64,000 nt of DNA from Planctomycetota bacterium (GTDB lineage Bacteria; Planctomycetota; UBA1135; UBA2386). Below, in pieces: positions 19,458 through 27,937 of the stretch (position 1 is the stretch's first letter; each line of letters begins with the position of its first letter). The DNA is taken from assembly GCA_016794035.1 (NCBI GenBank), contig JAEUHS010000032.1:1-64000 (forward strand), written 5' to 3'. The position numbers were made by a program, and so were the translations under genes. A model generated the notes under the pieces. That model searched no databases and was not told the origin of the DNA. It worked only from the letters and a program-made list of their open reading frames with translations.

Positions 19458-19671
19458 GCTGGGAAAGCCTGCAAGAAAGGCGAACGGGGAGAGGGGCACT
19501 CCGCCGAGTCGCAACGCCTGCATGCCACAGGCGAAGTCGGAGAGGGCGGCGAGATTGGCAGTTGCGGACGAATCGCGCGCGAACGTGGGAGCGTGGCGCC
19601 GCGCGGGAAGGCGGACGGTAGCGAGCATTTCCCGCATGGTCAAGGCTGGTTCCGCCGCTTCCCCGCGGGTG

Positions 19672-20481
19672 CTAGCCGGGCACTTCGGGCCGGTCGAGCA
19701 GGCGATTGACGCGCTTGATGTCGTCCCAGGTCTCGCGCTTGTGCGACGGGTCGCGCAGCAGGTAGGCGGGGTGCCAGGTGACCACGACCGGGATGCCGTC
19801 GTAGGCCAGCTCGCGGCCGCGCAGCGCCCGCATCGGTTCGTCGGTCGCCAGCAGGTTGTGGGCCGCGGTGCGGCCGAGGCACACGATCACCCGCGGCCGC
19901 AGGATCGCGATCTGGCGCTGCAGGTACGGCAGGCAGGCGGCGACCTCGTCGGGCGCCGGCGTGCGGTTGCCCGGCGGGCGGCACTTGTTGACGTTGGCGA
20001 TGTAGACCTCGCTCCGCTGCAACCGCATCGCCCCGGAGAGGATGCGGTCCAGCAGCTGGCCGGCTTCGCCGACGAACGGCCGGCCGGTGCGGTCCTCGTT
20101 CGCGCCCGGCGCTTCCCCGACGAACAGCACCTCGGGGTTCGCGTCGCCTTCGCCGAACACCACGGTCTGCCGTCCCTGGTGCAGCTTGCACCGGGTGCAC
20201 GGCATCACCTCGGCGCGCAGCGCTGCCAGTTCGGCGGCCGCGGTGGCGCGCGCGGCGGCGGTGGCCGGGCCGGGCGCAGCGGCCGGTGCCGCCGCCGGGC
20301 GCGCCGGTGCCGGCGCCGCGGTCGGCGGGGCCGGCGCCGGTTCCGCGCCCGGGGGCGCCGCGGGCCGCGGCGGCGCGACCGGCACGATCGTCGCCCTGCC
20401 GGCCGGCAGGGTCAGGTCCGGGCCGTACGCCTGCGCGAGCCGTTGCAGATGCCGTTGCAGCGATGCCGGGTCGAGCGCCAC
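19672..20481 (-). CDS. Family 4 uracil-DNA glycosylase
   Basis: Removes uracil from DNA in base-excision repair. Residues 1 to about 90 are a spacer with a long Ala/Pro stretch. The catalytic domain starts at about 85 with CTRCKLHQGR, the first iron-sulfur cysteines, and has the family 4 active-site motif GEAPGANEDRTGRPFVG, then NVNKCRPPGNRTP and ACLPYLQRQI (further cluster cysteines), and the C-terminal WHPAYLLR motif. These mark the thermostable-type, 4Fe-4S class of UDG. The length of 269 is longer than the core family because of the N-terminal spacer, which also resembles phage polymerase-fused UDGs. The gene is 10 bases downstream of the JmjC-like gene and probably cotranscribed. Confidence 0.93.
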   Translation of the reverse strand: MALDPASLQRHLQRLAQAYGPDLTLPAGRATIVPVAPPRPAAPPGAEPAPAPPTAAPAPARPAAAPAAAPGPATAAARATAAAELAALRAEVMPCTRCKLHQGRQTVVFGEGDANPEVLFVGEAPGANEDRTGRPFVGEAGQLLDRILSGAMRLQRSEVYIANVNKCRPPGNRTPAPDEVAACLPYLQRQIAILRPRVIVCLGRTAAHNLLATDEPMRALRGRELAYDGIPVVVTWHPAYLLRDPSHKRETWDDIKRVNRLLDRPEVPG

Positions 20482-20490
20482 GCCGGCGTT

Positions 20491-21588
20491 CTACTGCGCG
20501 CCGGGATCGCTGGCCACCGGGTAGTCCGGGCGCCGCGGGAACAGGCCGTAGCTGTGGGCGAGGCTCGGCCGCCGACCGAGCGCGATCACCGAGTGCCAGG
20601 CGACGTCGTCGAAGCCCTGCGACGGCAGCACGATGGTGTCGCCGGCGCGCAGCACGAACAGCGCGCCGTGCGCGGCCAGGTCGGCGGTGAAGGCGGCGTC
20701 CCGGTTGAGCCGGCGCCACAGCCGGCGGTCCTCGCCGCGGTCGAGCGCGTCCATCGCGACGCGCACGTCGCGCGCGTGGCCGGCGTGCACGACGCGGGCG
20801 GCGAGGCGGCGCTTGCTGAGCGCCAGCCACGCGGTGTGGCCTTCGAGCTGGCTGAACACCACGCCGAGCTGGCCGGGTTCGGCGTCGTGGTGGAACACCG
20901 CGCCGCCGTCGGGCGCGTTGTTGTAGACGATGCGTTCGCTGAGCCGGTGGGGGCGCCGCAGCAGCCGCTGCAGCAGGCGCCGCAGCGGCAGGCAGGCGAG
21001 GATCGCCGCGCTCTCCGGAAACGCGCGCGCCGCGAACTGGTCGACCCAGCCGGCGGTCAGGTCGGTCGCCTGCAGCCACGCGTCGAGCTGCTCGGGGCCG
21101 GCGGAGAAGCGGATGCGCAGCGAACGGTCGCTGTCGGTGTCGGCGATCCAGGCGAGCTTCGCCCACAGGTCCTCGGCGACCACCGTGCCGCCGGGCGCGG
21201 CGTCGAGGATCACGCGTTCGAGTTCCCGCGCATCGCGGCGATCCGCGGTGCTGCCGACGTAGCGCAGGTCGTCGTCCGCGGCCAGTCGGCGTTCGAGTTC
21301 GTCGGCGAAGCGCGCGCCGCGGCGCAGGCGCTCGAACATGCGCAGCGAGGCGCGGATCGCCGCCGCGTGCCGCCGCGGGCCGTCGCCGAGCATGCCCGGC
21401 AGGAACACCGGCTCGCTCTGCTGCCAGCGCGCCAGCGCCTGCCGTTCGTCCGGCGGCGTGCGGTCGACGGCGACCGCGAAGCCGAGCTCGGCGCCGCGGC
21501 GCCGCAGCGGCCAGACCTCGCGGCGGCGGCGGCGCAGGGCGCGCGCGATGGGCGCGGCGTCGCTGGGCAAGTGGCGGGCGGAGAACAC
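20491..21588 (-). CDS. JmjC/cupin-like protein, possible Fe(II)/2-oxoglutarate oxygenase
   Basis: A protein of about 365 residues whose C-terminal half looks like a cupin or JmjC fold. An NNAPDGGAVFHHDAEPGQLG segment holds a possible HxD iron site, followed by VVFSQLEGHTAWLALSKRRL, the usual QxxGxxxWxL strand, and further on DTIVLPSQGFDDVAWHSVIA, which supplies a late His. These features fit JmjC-type hydroxylases, but the match is remote and the substrate is unknown. The frame stays open far upstream, but the extra part is Arg/Pro/Ser-rich; GTG at 21586-21588 is my best start. It is divergent from the glycosyltransferase gene at 21839. Confidence 0.55.
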   Translation of the reverse strand: MFSARHLPSDAAPIARALRRRRREVWPLRRRGAELGFAVAVDRTPPDERQALARWQQSEPVFLPGMLGDGPRRHAAAIRASLRMFERLRRGARFADELERRLAADDDLRYVGSTADRRDARELERVILDAAPGGTVVAEDLWAKLAWIADTDSDRSLRIRFSAGPEQLDAWLQATDLTAGWVDQFAARAFPESAAILACLPLRRLLQRLLRRPHRLSERIVYNNAPDGGAVFHHDAEPGQLGVVFSQLEGHTAWLALSKRRLAARVVHAGHARDVRVAMDALDRGEDRRLWRRLNRDAAFTADLAAHGALFVLRAGDTIVLPSQGFDDVAWHSVIALGRRPSLAHSYGLFPRRPDYPVASDPGAQ

Positions 21589-21838
21589 GGCGCAGAGCGT
21601 GCCGGCGGCGGGCTGCGGCGCAAGTCGGTTCCGGCGCCGGCCGGTGCCGTCGCGCGCTTCGACCCGCGGCCGTCGGTCGGCACCAGGCCGAGCCGGCGAG
21701 GCAGCGCGCGAGGTCCTTGCCGGGGACGAGGGGGATGGGTGGGTGCGGTCCTCGGCGCGGGATACTGGCCCGGACCGCGGCGAGTCTGCCGCGGCGGCGC
21801 GGCGGTGGCGAACCCGACGCGCCTTGACCTGCCGCCGC

Positions 21839-24676
21839 ATGCTCGCAAGCTTGACGGCCCTGATGCACGAGCCGCCGCCGTTGCCGGAGTCGCGAGCGCC
21901 GCTGCCGTGGTGGGCCGCCGCCGCGGGCATGCTCGCCCTGGCGCTGGTCGCCTACCTGGCGGCGGCGCTGCGCGCCGAGTTCGTCAACTTCGACGACAAC
22001 CTCTACTTCGGCCCCGACAACCCCGAGTTCCGCGCGGGGCTCGGGGCGGTGCTCGATCCGCACCGGCCGATCGCGAACGTGTGGCTGCCGGTGGCGCACG
22101 CGTCGCTGTGGTTCGACTTCTGGCTCGCGAACGGCAAGCCGCTGTGGCCGCACGCCGTCGCGCTGCTCCTGCACGCAGCGGCCGCGACCGTGCTGGTGCG
22201 CCTGCTCGGCGCGCTCGGCGCGCGGCGCTGGCTCGCGTTCGCCGGCGGCGCACTGTTCGTCGCCCATCCGGCGCTCGCCGAATCGGTGGCGTGGGTCAGC
22301 GGCAGGAAGGACGTGTTGTCCGGCCTGTTCGTGTTCGCGGCGCTGCTGCAGACGGTGCGCTGCGGAGAGCGAGCCTCGGTGCTGCGGCTGATCCTCCTGG
22401 CGCTGCTCGGCGCGCTGGCGATGTACAGCAAGGCCACTGCCGTGGTGCTGCCGCTGCTGTCGCTGCTGGTGTGCTGCTACGTGCGCGGTTCGCCGCGGCG
22501 GCTCCTCGCGCCGCTGGTGCTGCTGCTGGTGACGCTGCCGATCGCCTGGCACCACCAACACATCGCCACAGTCGAAGGCACGCTGGCGGGCGGCGGTATC
22601 GGCGAACGGCTGGGGCAGGTGCCGGGCGCGTTCTGGCACTACGTGGCGACGACGCTGTGGCCGCTGCGGCTGAACGTGCTCTACCCCGAGGTCGACACGT
22701 TGGCGCAGTTCCGCGCGCAGGTCGGGCTCGGCAGCGCCGTGCTCGCGGCGCTGCTGCTCGCGGCGGTGGTGGCGTGGCGGCGGCCGGCTTGGCGGTTGCT
22801 CGCGTTCGGCGTGCTGCTGTTCACGATCGCGCTGCTGCCGTTCAACACCGCGTTCCCCGGGTCGTCGATCGCCGCGGCCGATCGATACCTGTACCTCGCG
22901 CTGCCCGGTGCGGCGTTGGCGCTGCTGGTTGCCGCCGACCGGCTGCTGCCGCGCGCGGCGCCGTGGCTCGCGGGCGCGCTGCTGTTGCCGCTGCTGTGGC
23001 TGTGCGGCGGCCGCGCGCACGACTTCGGCGACAGCGAGACGCTGTGGCGCCAGAGCCTCGCCGTGCAGCCGGCGAACGCCGTCGCGCGGCTCAATCTCTG
23101 CAAGGAGCTGTTGCGACGCGGGCCCGCGTCGGTCGACGAACTGCGCACGCACCTCGAGGCCGCGGTGGCGGCGGCGCGCTATCCGAACCACGAACTGCAG
23201 GCGCACCAGCTGCTGGTGCAGGTGGCGATGCGCATCGCCGACTACCCCGAGGCGGCGCGGCACGCCCGCGCGGCGATCCGCGCGGCCGAGGCGCTGGTCG
23301 CGCTCGAGACCGCGCCGCGCCGACGGGCGGCGGCCGGAGCGCTGCTGCTGCAGGCGTGCCTGCAGTCGTTCGAGCCGCTGCGACTGGCCGGCGACCTGGC
23401 CGAGGCCGAGGCCAACTGCGATCGGGCGCGTGCGTTGCAGCCGCAGCACCCCGACGTGATCGCGTTCGACCAGTTGCGCGCGCTGCAGGCCGCCGTCGCC
23501 GAACGGCCCGCCGCCGCCGCCGCGACCGCGCTGCTCGCCGACGACGATGCGCGCGGCAGCGTCGCCGACCGGGTGCTCGGGCCCGCGCTCGAGCGCTTCC
23601 CTGCGCACGCCGGTCTGTGGTGCACGCAGGCGGCGTGGGACAGCGCGCGCGGCCGCCTGCTGCCGGCCCTGCGCGACTACCGCCGCGCGCTCGACGCCGA
23701 TCCGCAGTGCATCGACGCGTGGCTCGGTGCGGCGCGGCTGCTGCGCGGGCGCGACAACTTCCCCGATGCGGAACGCTACGCCCGCCTCGGCCTGGCCCAG
23801 CGACCCGACCCGGCGCTGCGCCAGGAGCTGGCGCTGGCGCTGGTCGGCCAGGGGCGGCTCGACGACGCGATCCTGCAGCTCGAGGCCTGCCTGCGGGTGC
23901 GGCCCGACGACGCGGACACCGCGAAGGTGCTGGCCAACGTGCTGATCGGCCGCGCCTACGCGCGCCTGTCCGAGCCCGACGCCGACGCCGCCGAGGTGCT
24001 GCGCATCGTGCAGCGCGCGCTGGCCCTGAATCCGAACGAGGGCAAGGCGCATCTCGTGCTCGGCCGCCTGGCGCGCGAACAGCGGCGCTTCGCGGCGGCC
24101 GTCGAGCACTTCGAAGCGGCCTTTCGCCTGCTGCCCGAGTTCGAGGACGCGCGTCAGTTCCTGGCCGAGAGCCTGGCCGACCTGGGGTACGAGCGCATCC
24201 TGCAGCGCGACGACGAGGCGGCCGGCGCTGCGTTCCGCCGCTGCCTGGACGTCGCGCCGGCCGGCTTCGGCGTCGAGGGCGTGCAGCTGCAGCTGCAGGC
24301 GATCTGGCGGCGCAGCGAGCAGCGCGGCGTCGATCGGCTGCAGGTCGGCGATCGCGCGGGCGCGGTGGCCGCGTTCCGCCGCTGTCTGCAGCTCGATCCG
24401 ACGCAGCACTGGGCGGCGTGGCTGCTGGCCAGCGCGCTGCACGACGACCCGGCGGCCGACCTCGGCGAACTCGAGACGCTGTGCCGGCAGGCGGTGGCGT
24501 GGCAGCAGCGGCACGGTCTCGATCGCAGCCAGCAGGTCTATCTGCTGGCGGCGACGCTGGCGAAGGCCGGCAAGGTCGGCGAGTCGCAGCAGTTCGCGCG
24601 CGAGTTCCTGCACGAACCGCAGACCGGGACCCGGCCCGCGGTGCTCGCCGCGCTGCGCCGCCTCGCCGGCGAGTGA
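21839..24676 (+). CDS. TMTC-like membrane glycosyltransferase with TPR domain
   Basis: A 945-residue protein. The first 430 residues have about ten membrane helices. An early outward loop carries FVNFDDNLYF, matching the acidic DD pair of GT-C glycosyltransferases of the TMTC/PMT type, and a later loop has AAADRYLYLALPG, typical of this family. From about residue 440 to the end are TPR helix pairs (for example FPDAERYARLGLAQRP and FAAAVEHFEAAFRLLPEFE). GT-C enzymes use lipid-linked sugars to modify exported proteins or lipids. Bacterial members with C-terminal TPRs are common in Planctomycetes. The start may be 21839 or the ATG at 21863. Confidence 0.82.
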   Translation: MLASLTALMHEPPPLPESRAPLPWWAAAAGMLALALVAYLAAALRAEFVNFDDNLYFGPDNPEFRAGLGAVLDPHRPIANVWLPVAHASLWFDFWLANGKPLWPHAVALLLHAAAATVLVRLLGALGARRWLAFAGGALFVAHPALAESVAWVSGRKDVLSGLFVFAALLQTVRCGERASVLRLILLALLGALAMYSKATAVVLPLLSLLVCCYVRGSPRRLLAPLVLLLVTLPIAWHHQHIATVEGTLAGGGIGERLGQVPGAFWHYVATTLWPLRLNVLYPEVDTLAQFRAQVGLGSAVLAALLLAAVVAWRRPAWRLLAFGVLLFTIALLPFNTAFPGSSIAAADRYLYLALPGAALALLVAADRLLPRAAPWLAGALLLPLLWLCGGRAHDFGDSETLWRQSLAVQPANAVARLNLCKELLRRGPASVDELRTHLEAAVAAARYPNHELQAHQLLVQVAMRIADYPEAARHARAAIRAAEALVALETAPRRRAAAGALLLQACLQSFEPLRLAGDLAEAEANCDRARALQPQHPDVIAFDQLRALQAAVAERPAAAAATALLADDDARGSVADRVLGPALERFPAHAGLWCTQAAWDSARGRLLPALRDYRRALDADPQCIDAWLGAARLLRGRDNFPDAERYARLGLAQRPDPALRQELALALVGQGRLDDAILQLEACLRVRPDDADTAKVLANVLIGRAYARLSEPDADAAEVLRIVQRALALNPNEGKAHLVLGRLAREQRRFAAAVEHFEAAFRLLPEFEDARQFLAESLADLGYERILQRDDEAAGAAFRRCLDVAPAGFGVEGVQLQLQAIWRRSEQRGVDRLQVGDRAGAVAAFRRCLQLDPTQHWAAWLLASALHDDPAADLGELETLCRQAVAWQQRHGLDRSQQVYLLAATLAKAGKVGESQQFAREFLHEPQTGTRPAVLAALRRLAGE

Positions 24677-24850
24677 CGGTCACCCAGCACGCCATTGCAC
24701 CGCGCGGCAGGCGCCGATACGTTCGTCGCGCTGCGGCTCGGTCAGCCGCAACACGGTCAGCCCAAGGCGTCGACGAGGTCGGTGCGTGGGTGGTACTGCT
24801 GGCTTCCTTCTGGTCCGCATGTGGCGCCCGGCGTGGCGCGGGGGTGTTTC

Positions 24851-25483
24851 GTGGCGCGCAAATCCAGCGACATGGTCCTGCTGCTCGGTTCTCGCGGGCA
24901 GTATCGCGGTCGCAACTCAGGCTTCCTGAAGTCGCTCCGTTCGTCGTTCGCTGCCTTCTTCGGCCGCGTCGGCGGCGGCCGCCAGCGGCGCGAGTCGCGC
25001 AGCAGCCGCTCGGGCGGCGGCGCCGTCTCCGGCCTCGCGATCCTCGCGTTGCTGCTGGTCGGCTTCGTCGGCGGCTTCTTCGTGCGGGGTCAGTTCGCCG
25101 GCGCCGCGCCCAAGGAGGGGGCCGCCGGCCTCAAGGCCGGACCGCAGGCGCCGGACATCGTCGGTGAGATCGAGACTTCGGCGCTGTCGAACCAGGCGTT
25201 CATCGTCTCGGTCTATCCCGGCCTGGACGCGGCGACCGCGCGCCAGCGCGCCCGGCACCTCTGCGAATACCTGCGCAGCCAGCAGTTGGCGAAAGCCCGC
25301 CCCTACGAATACCCGGGCCAGAACGGGCCGCTGTGGGTGGTCGCGGTCTACTTCGACGGCGACCTCGAACAGGACGCGACCCGCGACAAGCTGCGGCTGC
25401 TGCCGGCCGACGTTCCCGACGCGACCTTCGTCCAGCTGCGAAAGACGGAAGCGGACTGGCCTACGGCATGGCCGATCCAGTAG
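24851..25483 (+). CDS. Single-pass membrane protein with SPOR-like domain
   Basis: A 210-residue protein. A basic, serine-rich cytoplasmic segment (about 1-55) is followed by one membrane helix (GLAILALLLVGFVGGFFV) and an outer domain. The last 90 residues (FIVSVYPGLDAATARQRARH, then LCEYLRSQQLAKA and LWVVAVYFDG) have the beta-alpha-beta rhythm of SPOR domains, which bind denuded peptidoglycan at division sites. The SPOR call is a structural guess. GTG at 24851 (VARKSSDM) is chosen because the frame upstream has no protein-like features; ATG at 24872 is an alternative. It ends 55 bases before the PVC small basic protein gene. Confidence 0.65.
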   Translation: MARKSSDMVLLLGSRGQYRGRNSGFLKSLRSSFAAFFGRVGGGRQRRESRSSRSGGGAVSGLAILALLLVGFVGGFFVRGQFAGAAPKEGAAGLKAGPQAPDIVGEIETSALSNQAFIVSVYPGLDAATARQRARHLCEYLRSQQLAKARPYEYPGQNGPLWVVAVYFDGDLEQDATRDKLRLLPADVPDATFVQLRKTEADWPTAWPIQ

Positions 25484-25538
25484 ACTCTTCGCCCCGATTC
25501 GGTCGGGCTCTCCGACCGCAGCCGTCCTCGAGTTCGTC

Positions 25539-25805
25539 ATGACGATCCACAGCAGTCTGAAACTGTCCGGCGCCACCGGTGGCCAGCGCAACGTCTGGAC
25601 CCGCACGGAGCGCATCAACGCCCTGAAGAAGGTCGGCGCCTGGCAGGAAGGCGACCGCGTCGAGGGCCTGCGCAAGGTGCGCACCGCGTTCAAGGTCAAG
25701 GCCAAGAAGAAGGCCGAGGAGCCCGCCGCCGACGCCAAGGCCGCCGCGGCGCCCGCCAAGGCCGCCGCCGCGCCCGCCAAGGCTGCGGCCCCGGCGAAGA
25801 AGTAG
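25539..25805 (+). CDS. PVC-specific small basic protein with Ala/Lys/Pro tail
   Basis: An 88-residue, strongly basic protein. Residues 1-55 (MTIHSSLKLSG, RNVWTRTERINALKKVGAW, EGDRVEGLRKVRTAFKVK) match the small basic protein family (TIGR04137 as I recall it) found in Planctomycetes, Verrucomicrobia, Lentisphaerae and Chlamydiae, whose function is not known to me; a nucleic-acid or ribosome link is plausible from its charge. The last 30 residues are a low-complexity tail of three AAxAPAK-like repeats, resembling histone H1 or bacterial H1-like tails, absent from the short family members I know. The frame is open further upstream, but the family start is this ATG. Confidence 0.85.
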   Translation: MTIHSSLKLSGATGGQRNVWTRTERINALKKVGAWQEGDRVEGLRKVRTAFKVKAKKKAEEPAADAKAAAAPAKAAAAPAKAAAPAKK

Positions 25806-25833
25806 CGCGCGCCCGCGCCGCCAAGGACTGCGC

Positions 25834-27021
25834 GTGGGAGCTGCGAAACCATCGGCTGCGGGCCGGCCCGGCAATGCGGCCCGCCTCGCCGATCGGGTGC
25901 GCGGCATCGAGCCGAGTGGCATCCGCCGCATCTTCGAACTGATGGCGTCGATGGAGGACCCGATCAACCTGTCGATCGGGCAGCCGCACTACGACCCGCC
26001 GCCGGAGCTCGTCGAGGCCGCCTGCGCGGCGATCCGCGCGGGCAAGAACCGCTACACGGTGACGCAGGGTCTGCCGGAGCTCAACGCCCGCATCCTCGAC
26101 GACGTCGCCAGACGCTACGGCCGGCGTCCCGAGACCTGCCTGCTGACAGCCGGTGTCTCCGGTGGCCTGGTGCTGTCGTTCCAGTGCCTGCTCGACCCCG
26201 GCGACGAGATCCTGCTGCCCGACCCAGGGTTCGTGATGTATCGACACCTGGCGACGCTCTGCGGCGCGTCGGTGCGCTACTACGATCTCTACCCCGAGGC
26301 GCCCGGCGAGCGCTTCCGCGTCGACCTCGCGGCCCTCGAGGCGATGTGCAGCGAGCGCACCAAGATCGTGTTCGTCAACTCGCCGAGCAACCCGACCGGC
26401 TGCGTGCTGACGCGCGCCGAGATCGAGGGCATCTGCCGGATCGCCAACCGCTGCGGCGCCTATGTGGTCAGCGACGAGATCTACGACTTCTTCTGCTTCG
26501 CCGGCGACTACAGCTCGCCGGTCGCCTACGCCGACCGCTGCATCCAGCTCGGTGGCTACAGCAAGACCTACGGCGTGCCGGGCTGGCGCATGGGCTACGC
26601 GACCGGACCGGTCGACGTGCTCGACGCGATGAAGACGCTGCAGCAGTTCTCGTTCGTCTGCGCGCCGGCGCCGTTCCAGTACGCGCTGCTCGAGGCCGAG
26701 CCGAAGATCGACCTGTCGCACCGCTTCACCGAATACCGCCACAAGCGCGACCTGCTGACCGCGAACCTGCACCCGGCCTACGGCCTGCGCGCGCCGGAGG
26801 GGGCGTTCTACGCGTTCCCGCAGCTGCCGCGGCAGGCCGACGGCAGCACGGTCGGCGGCGACGCGTTCGTGGCGGCGGCCGTGAAGCACAAGCTGCTGAT
26901 CGTGCCGGGCAAGGCATTCTCGCGGCGCGACACGCACTTCCGTGTCTCGTTCGCGGCCGAAGACGACGAGCTGCAGCGCGGCATCGACGTGTTGAACGAC
27001 CTCGCGCGCGAGTTCGCCTGA
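25834..27021 (+). CDS. Class I/II PLP-dependent aminotransferase
   Basis: A 395-residue fold-type I aminotransferase of the aspartate aminotransferase group. Visible motifs are INLSIGQPHYDPP near the start, the substrate and PLP loops (LLTAGVSGGL, FVNSPSNPTGCVLT, VVSDEIYDFF), the Schiff-base lysine K244 in GGYSKTYGVPGWRMGY, and a C-terminal arginine in THFRVSFA. It transfers an amino group between an amino acid and a 2-oxo acid; the exact substrate cannot be told. The GTG start gives a short unstructured lead. It lies 28 bases after the small basic protein gene and 20 bases before queE, so cotranscription is likely, although no pathway links these genes. Confidence 0.92.
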   Translation: MGAAKPSAAGRPGNAARLADRVRGIEPSGIRRIFELMASMEDPINLSIGQPHYDPPPELVEAACAAIRAGKNRYTVTQGLPELNARILDDVARRYGRRPETCLLTAGVSGGLVLSFQCLLDPGDEILLPDPGFVMYRHLATLCGASVRYYDLYPEAPGERFRVDLAALEAMCSERTKIVFVNSPSNPTGCVLTRAEIEGICRIANRCGAYVVSDEIYDFFCFAGDYSSPVAYADRCIQLGGYSKTYGVPGWRMGYATGPVDVLDAMKTLQQFSFVCAPAPFQYALLEAEPKIDLSHRFTEYRHKRDLLTANLHPAYGLRAPEGAFYAFPQLPRQADGSTVGGDAFVAAAVKHKLLIVPGKAFSRRDTHFRVSFAAEDDELQRGIDVLNDLAREFA

Positions 27022-27041
27022 GCGAGCCCGACCGGAGCACC

Positions 27042-27908
27042 GTGGACCTCAAACGAGCCCTCGCGGATCTGCAGCAGTCGCAGCCGGGGCGCGCCGCCGG
27101 CGCGCGCGACGCGGCGCTGGCGCGCGCGCCGCTGATCGAGATCTTCCACTCGATCCAGGGCGAGGGCCGCTTCGTCGGCGTGCCGATGACGTTCGTGCGC
27201 ACCGCGACGTGTCCGCTGCGCTGCCTCTACTGCGACACGCCGCACAGCTACGCGGCGAGCGCGCGCTTCCCGGTGCGGCTCGGCGTGCGTGAGCAGCAGG
27301 AACCGAACCCCTGCACCGGCGAGCGCGCCGCCGAACTGGTGCGGCTGGTCGCCACGGCCGCCGATCCGGGCCTGCGCGCGCAGCGCGTCAGCATCACCGG
27401 CGGCGAGCCGCTGGTGTTCCCGCAGTTCGTGCGCGACCTCGGCCGCGCGGTCCGTCAGCGCGGCGCGAAGGTGCACCTCGAGACGGCGGCGATCCATCCC
27501 GAGGCGCTGGCGCAGTGCATCGACCAGGTCGACCACCTCAGCGCCGACTACAAGCTGCCCGAGACCCTCGGTGCGCCCGCCGACCGAGCGGCCGCGCTGC
27601 CGGCCGACGGCGGCTTCGGCGCCCGGCACCGCCAGTGCTGCGAGATCGCGCTGCGGCGCGGCGCCACCGTCGACGTCAAGATCGTGCTGACCGACCGCGT
27701 GCTCGATCCGTCGTTCGAAACCGCGCTGGCCGACCTCGGGCCGGTGCGCGAACGCATCCTGCTGGTGCTGCAGCCGGTGACGCCGTTCGGCGCCGTGCGT
27801 ACGCCGATCGCGCGTTCCGAACTCGAGCGCTTCGTGGCGACCGCGCAGCGGGCGCAGTTCGACGTGCGTGTGCTGCCGCAGGTGCACAAGACCCTGCAGC
27901 TGCCGTGA
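27042..27908 (+). CDS. queE: 7-carboxy-7-deazaguanine synthase, radical SAM
   Basis: QueE turns 6-carboxytetrahydropterin into 7-carboxy-7-deazaguanine, a step toward preQ0, queuosine and deazaguanine DNA modification. The 288-residue product starts with a short lead, then IFHSIQGEGRFVGVPMTFVR, the QueE signature, directly followed by the radical SAM cluster motif CPLRCLYCD (CxxxCxxC) and the GGEPLV SAM loop. The end is VRVLPQVHKTLQLP, like other QueE (usually QVHK near the C-terminus). GTG at 27042 is chosen as it opens 20 bases after the aminotransferase. No queC, queD or queF is nearby. FolE feeds this pathway too, so the broken folE in this window matters. Confidence 0.93.
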   Translation: MDLKRALADLQQSQPGRAAGARDAALARAPLIEIFHSIQGEGRFVGVPMTFVRTATCPLRCLYCDTPHSYAASARFPVRLGVREQQEPNPCTGERAAELVRLVATAADPGLRAQRVSITGGEPLVFPQFVRDLGRAVRQRGAKVHLETAAIHPEALAQCIDQVDHLSADYKLPETLGAPADRAAALPADGGFGARHRQCCEIALRRGATVDVKIVLTDRVLDPSFETALADLGPVRERILLVLQPVTPFGAVRTPIARSELERFVATAQRAQFDVRVLPQVHKTLQLP

Positions 27909-27937
27909 GCGGCACGTTCTTGCTACGCTGCTGCGGC

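Noticed and set aside
19640..24613. A 1657-residue open frame on the minus strand opposite the glycosyltransferase gene
   Set aside because: It is Arg/Pro/Ala-rich with no signal, motif or fold, and overlaps real genes on both strands; GC-rich DNA produces long shadow frames.
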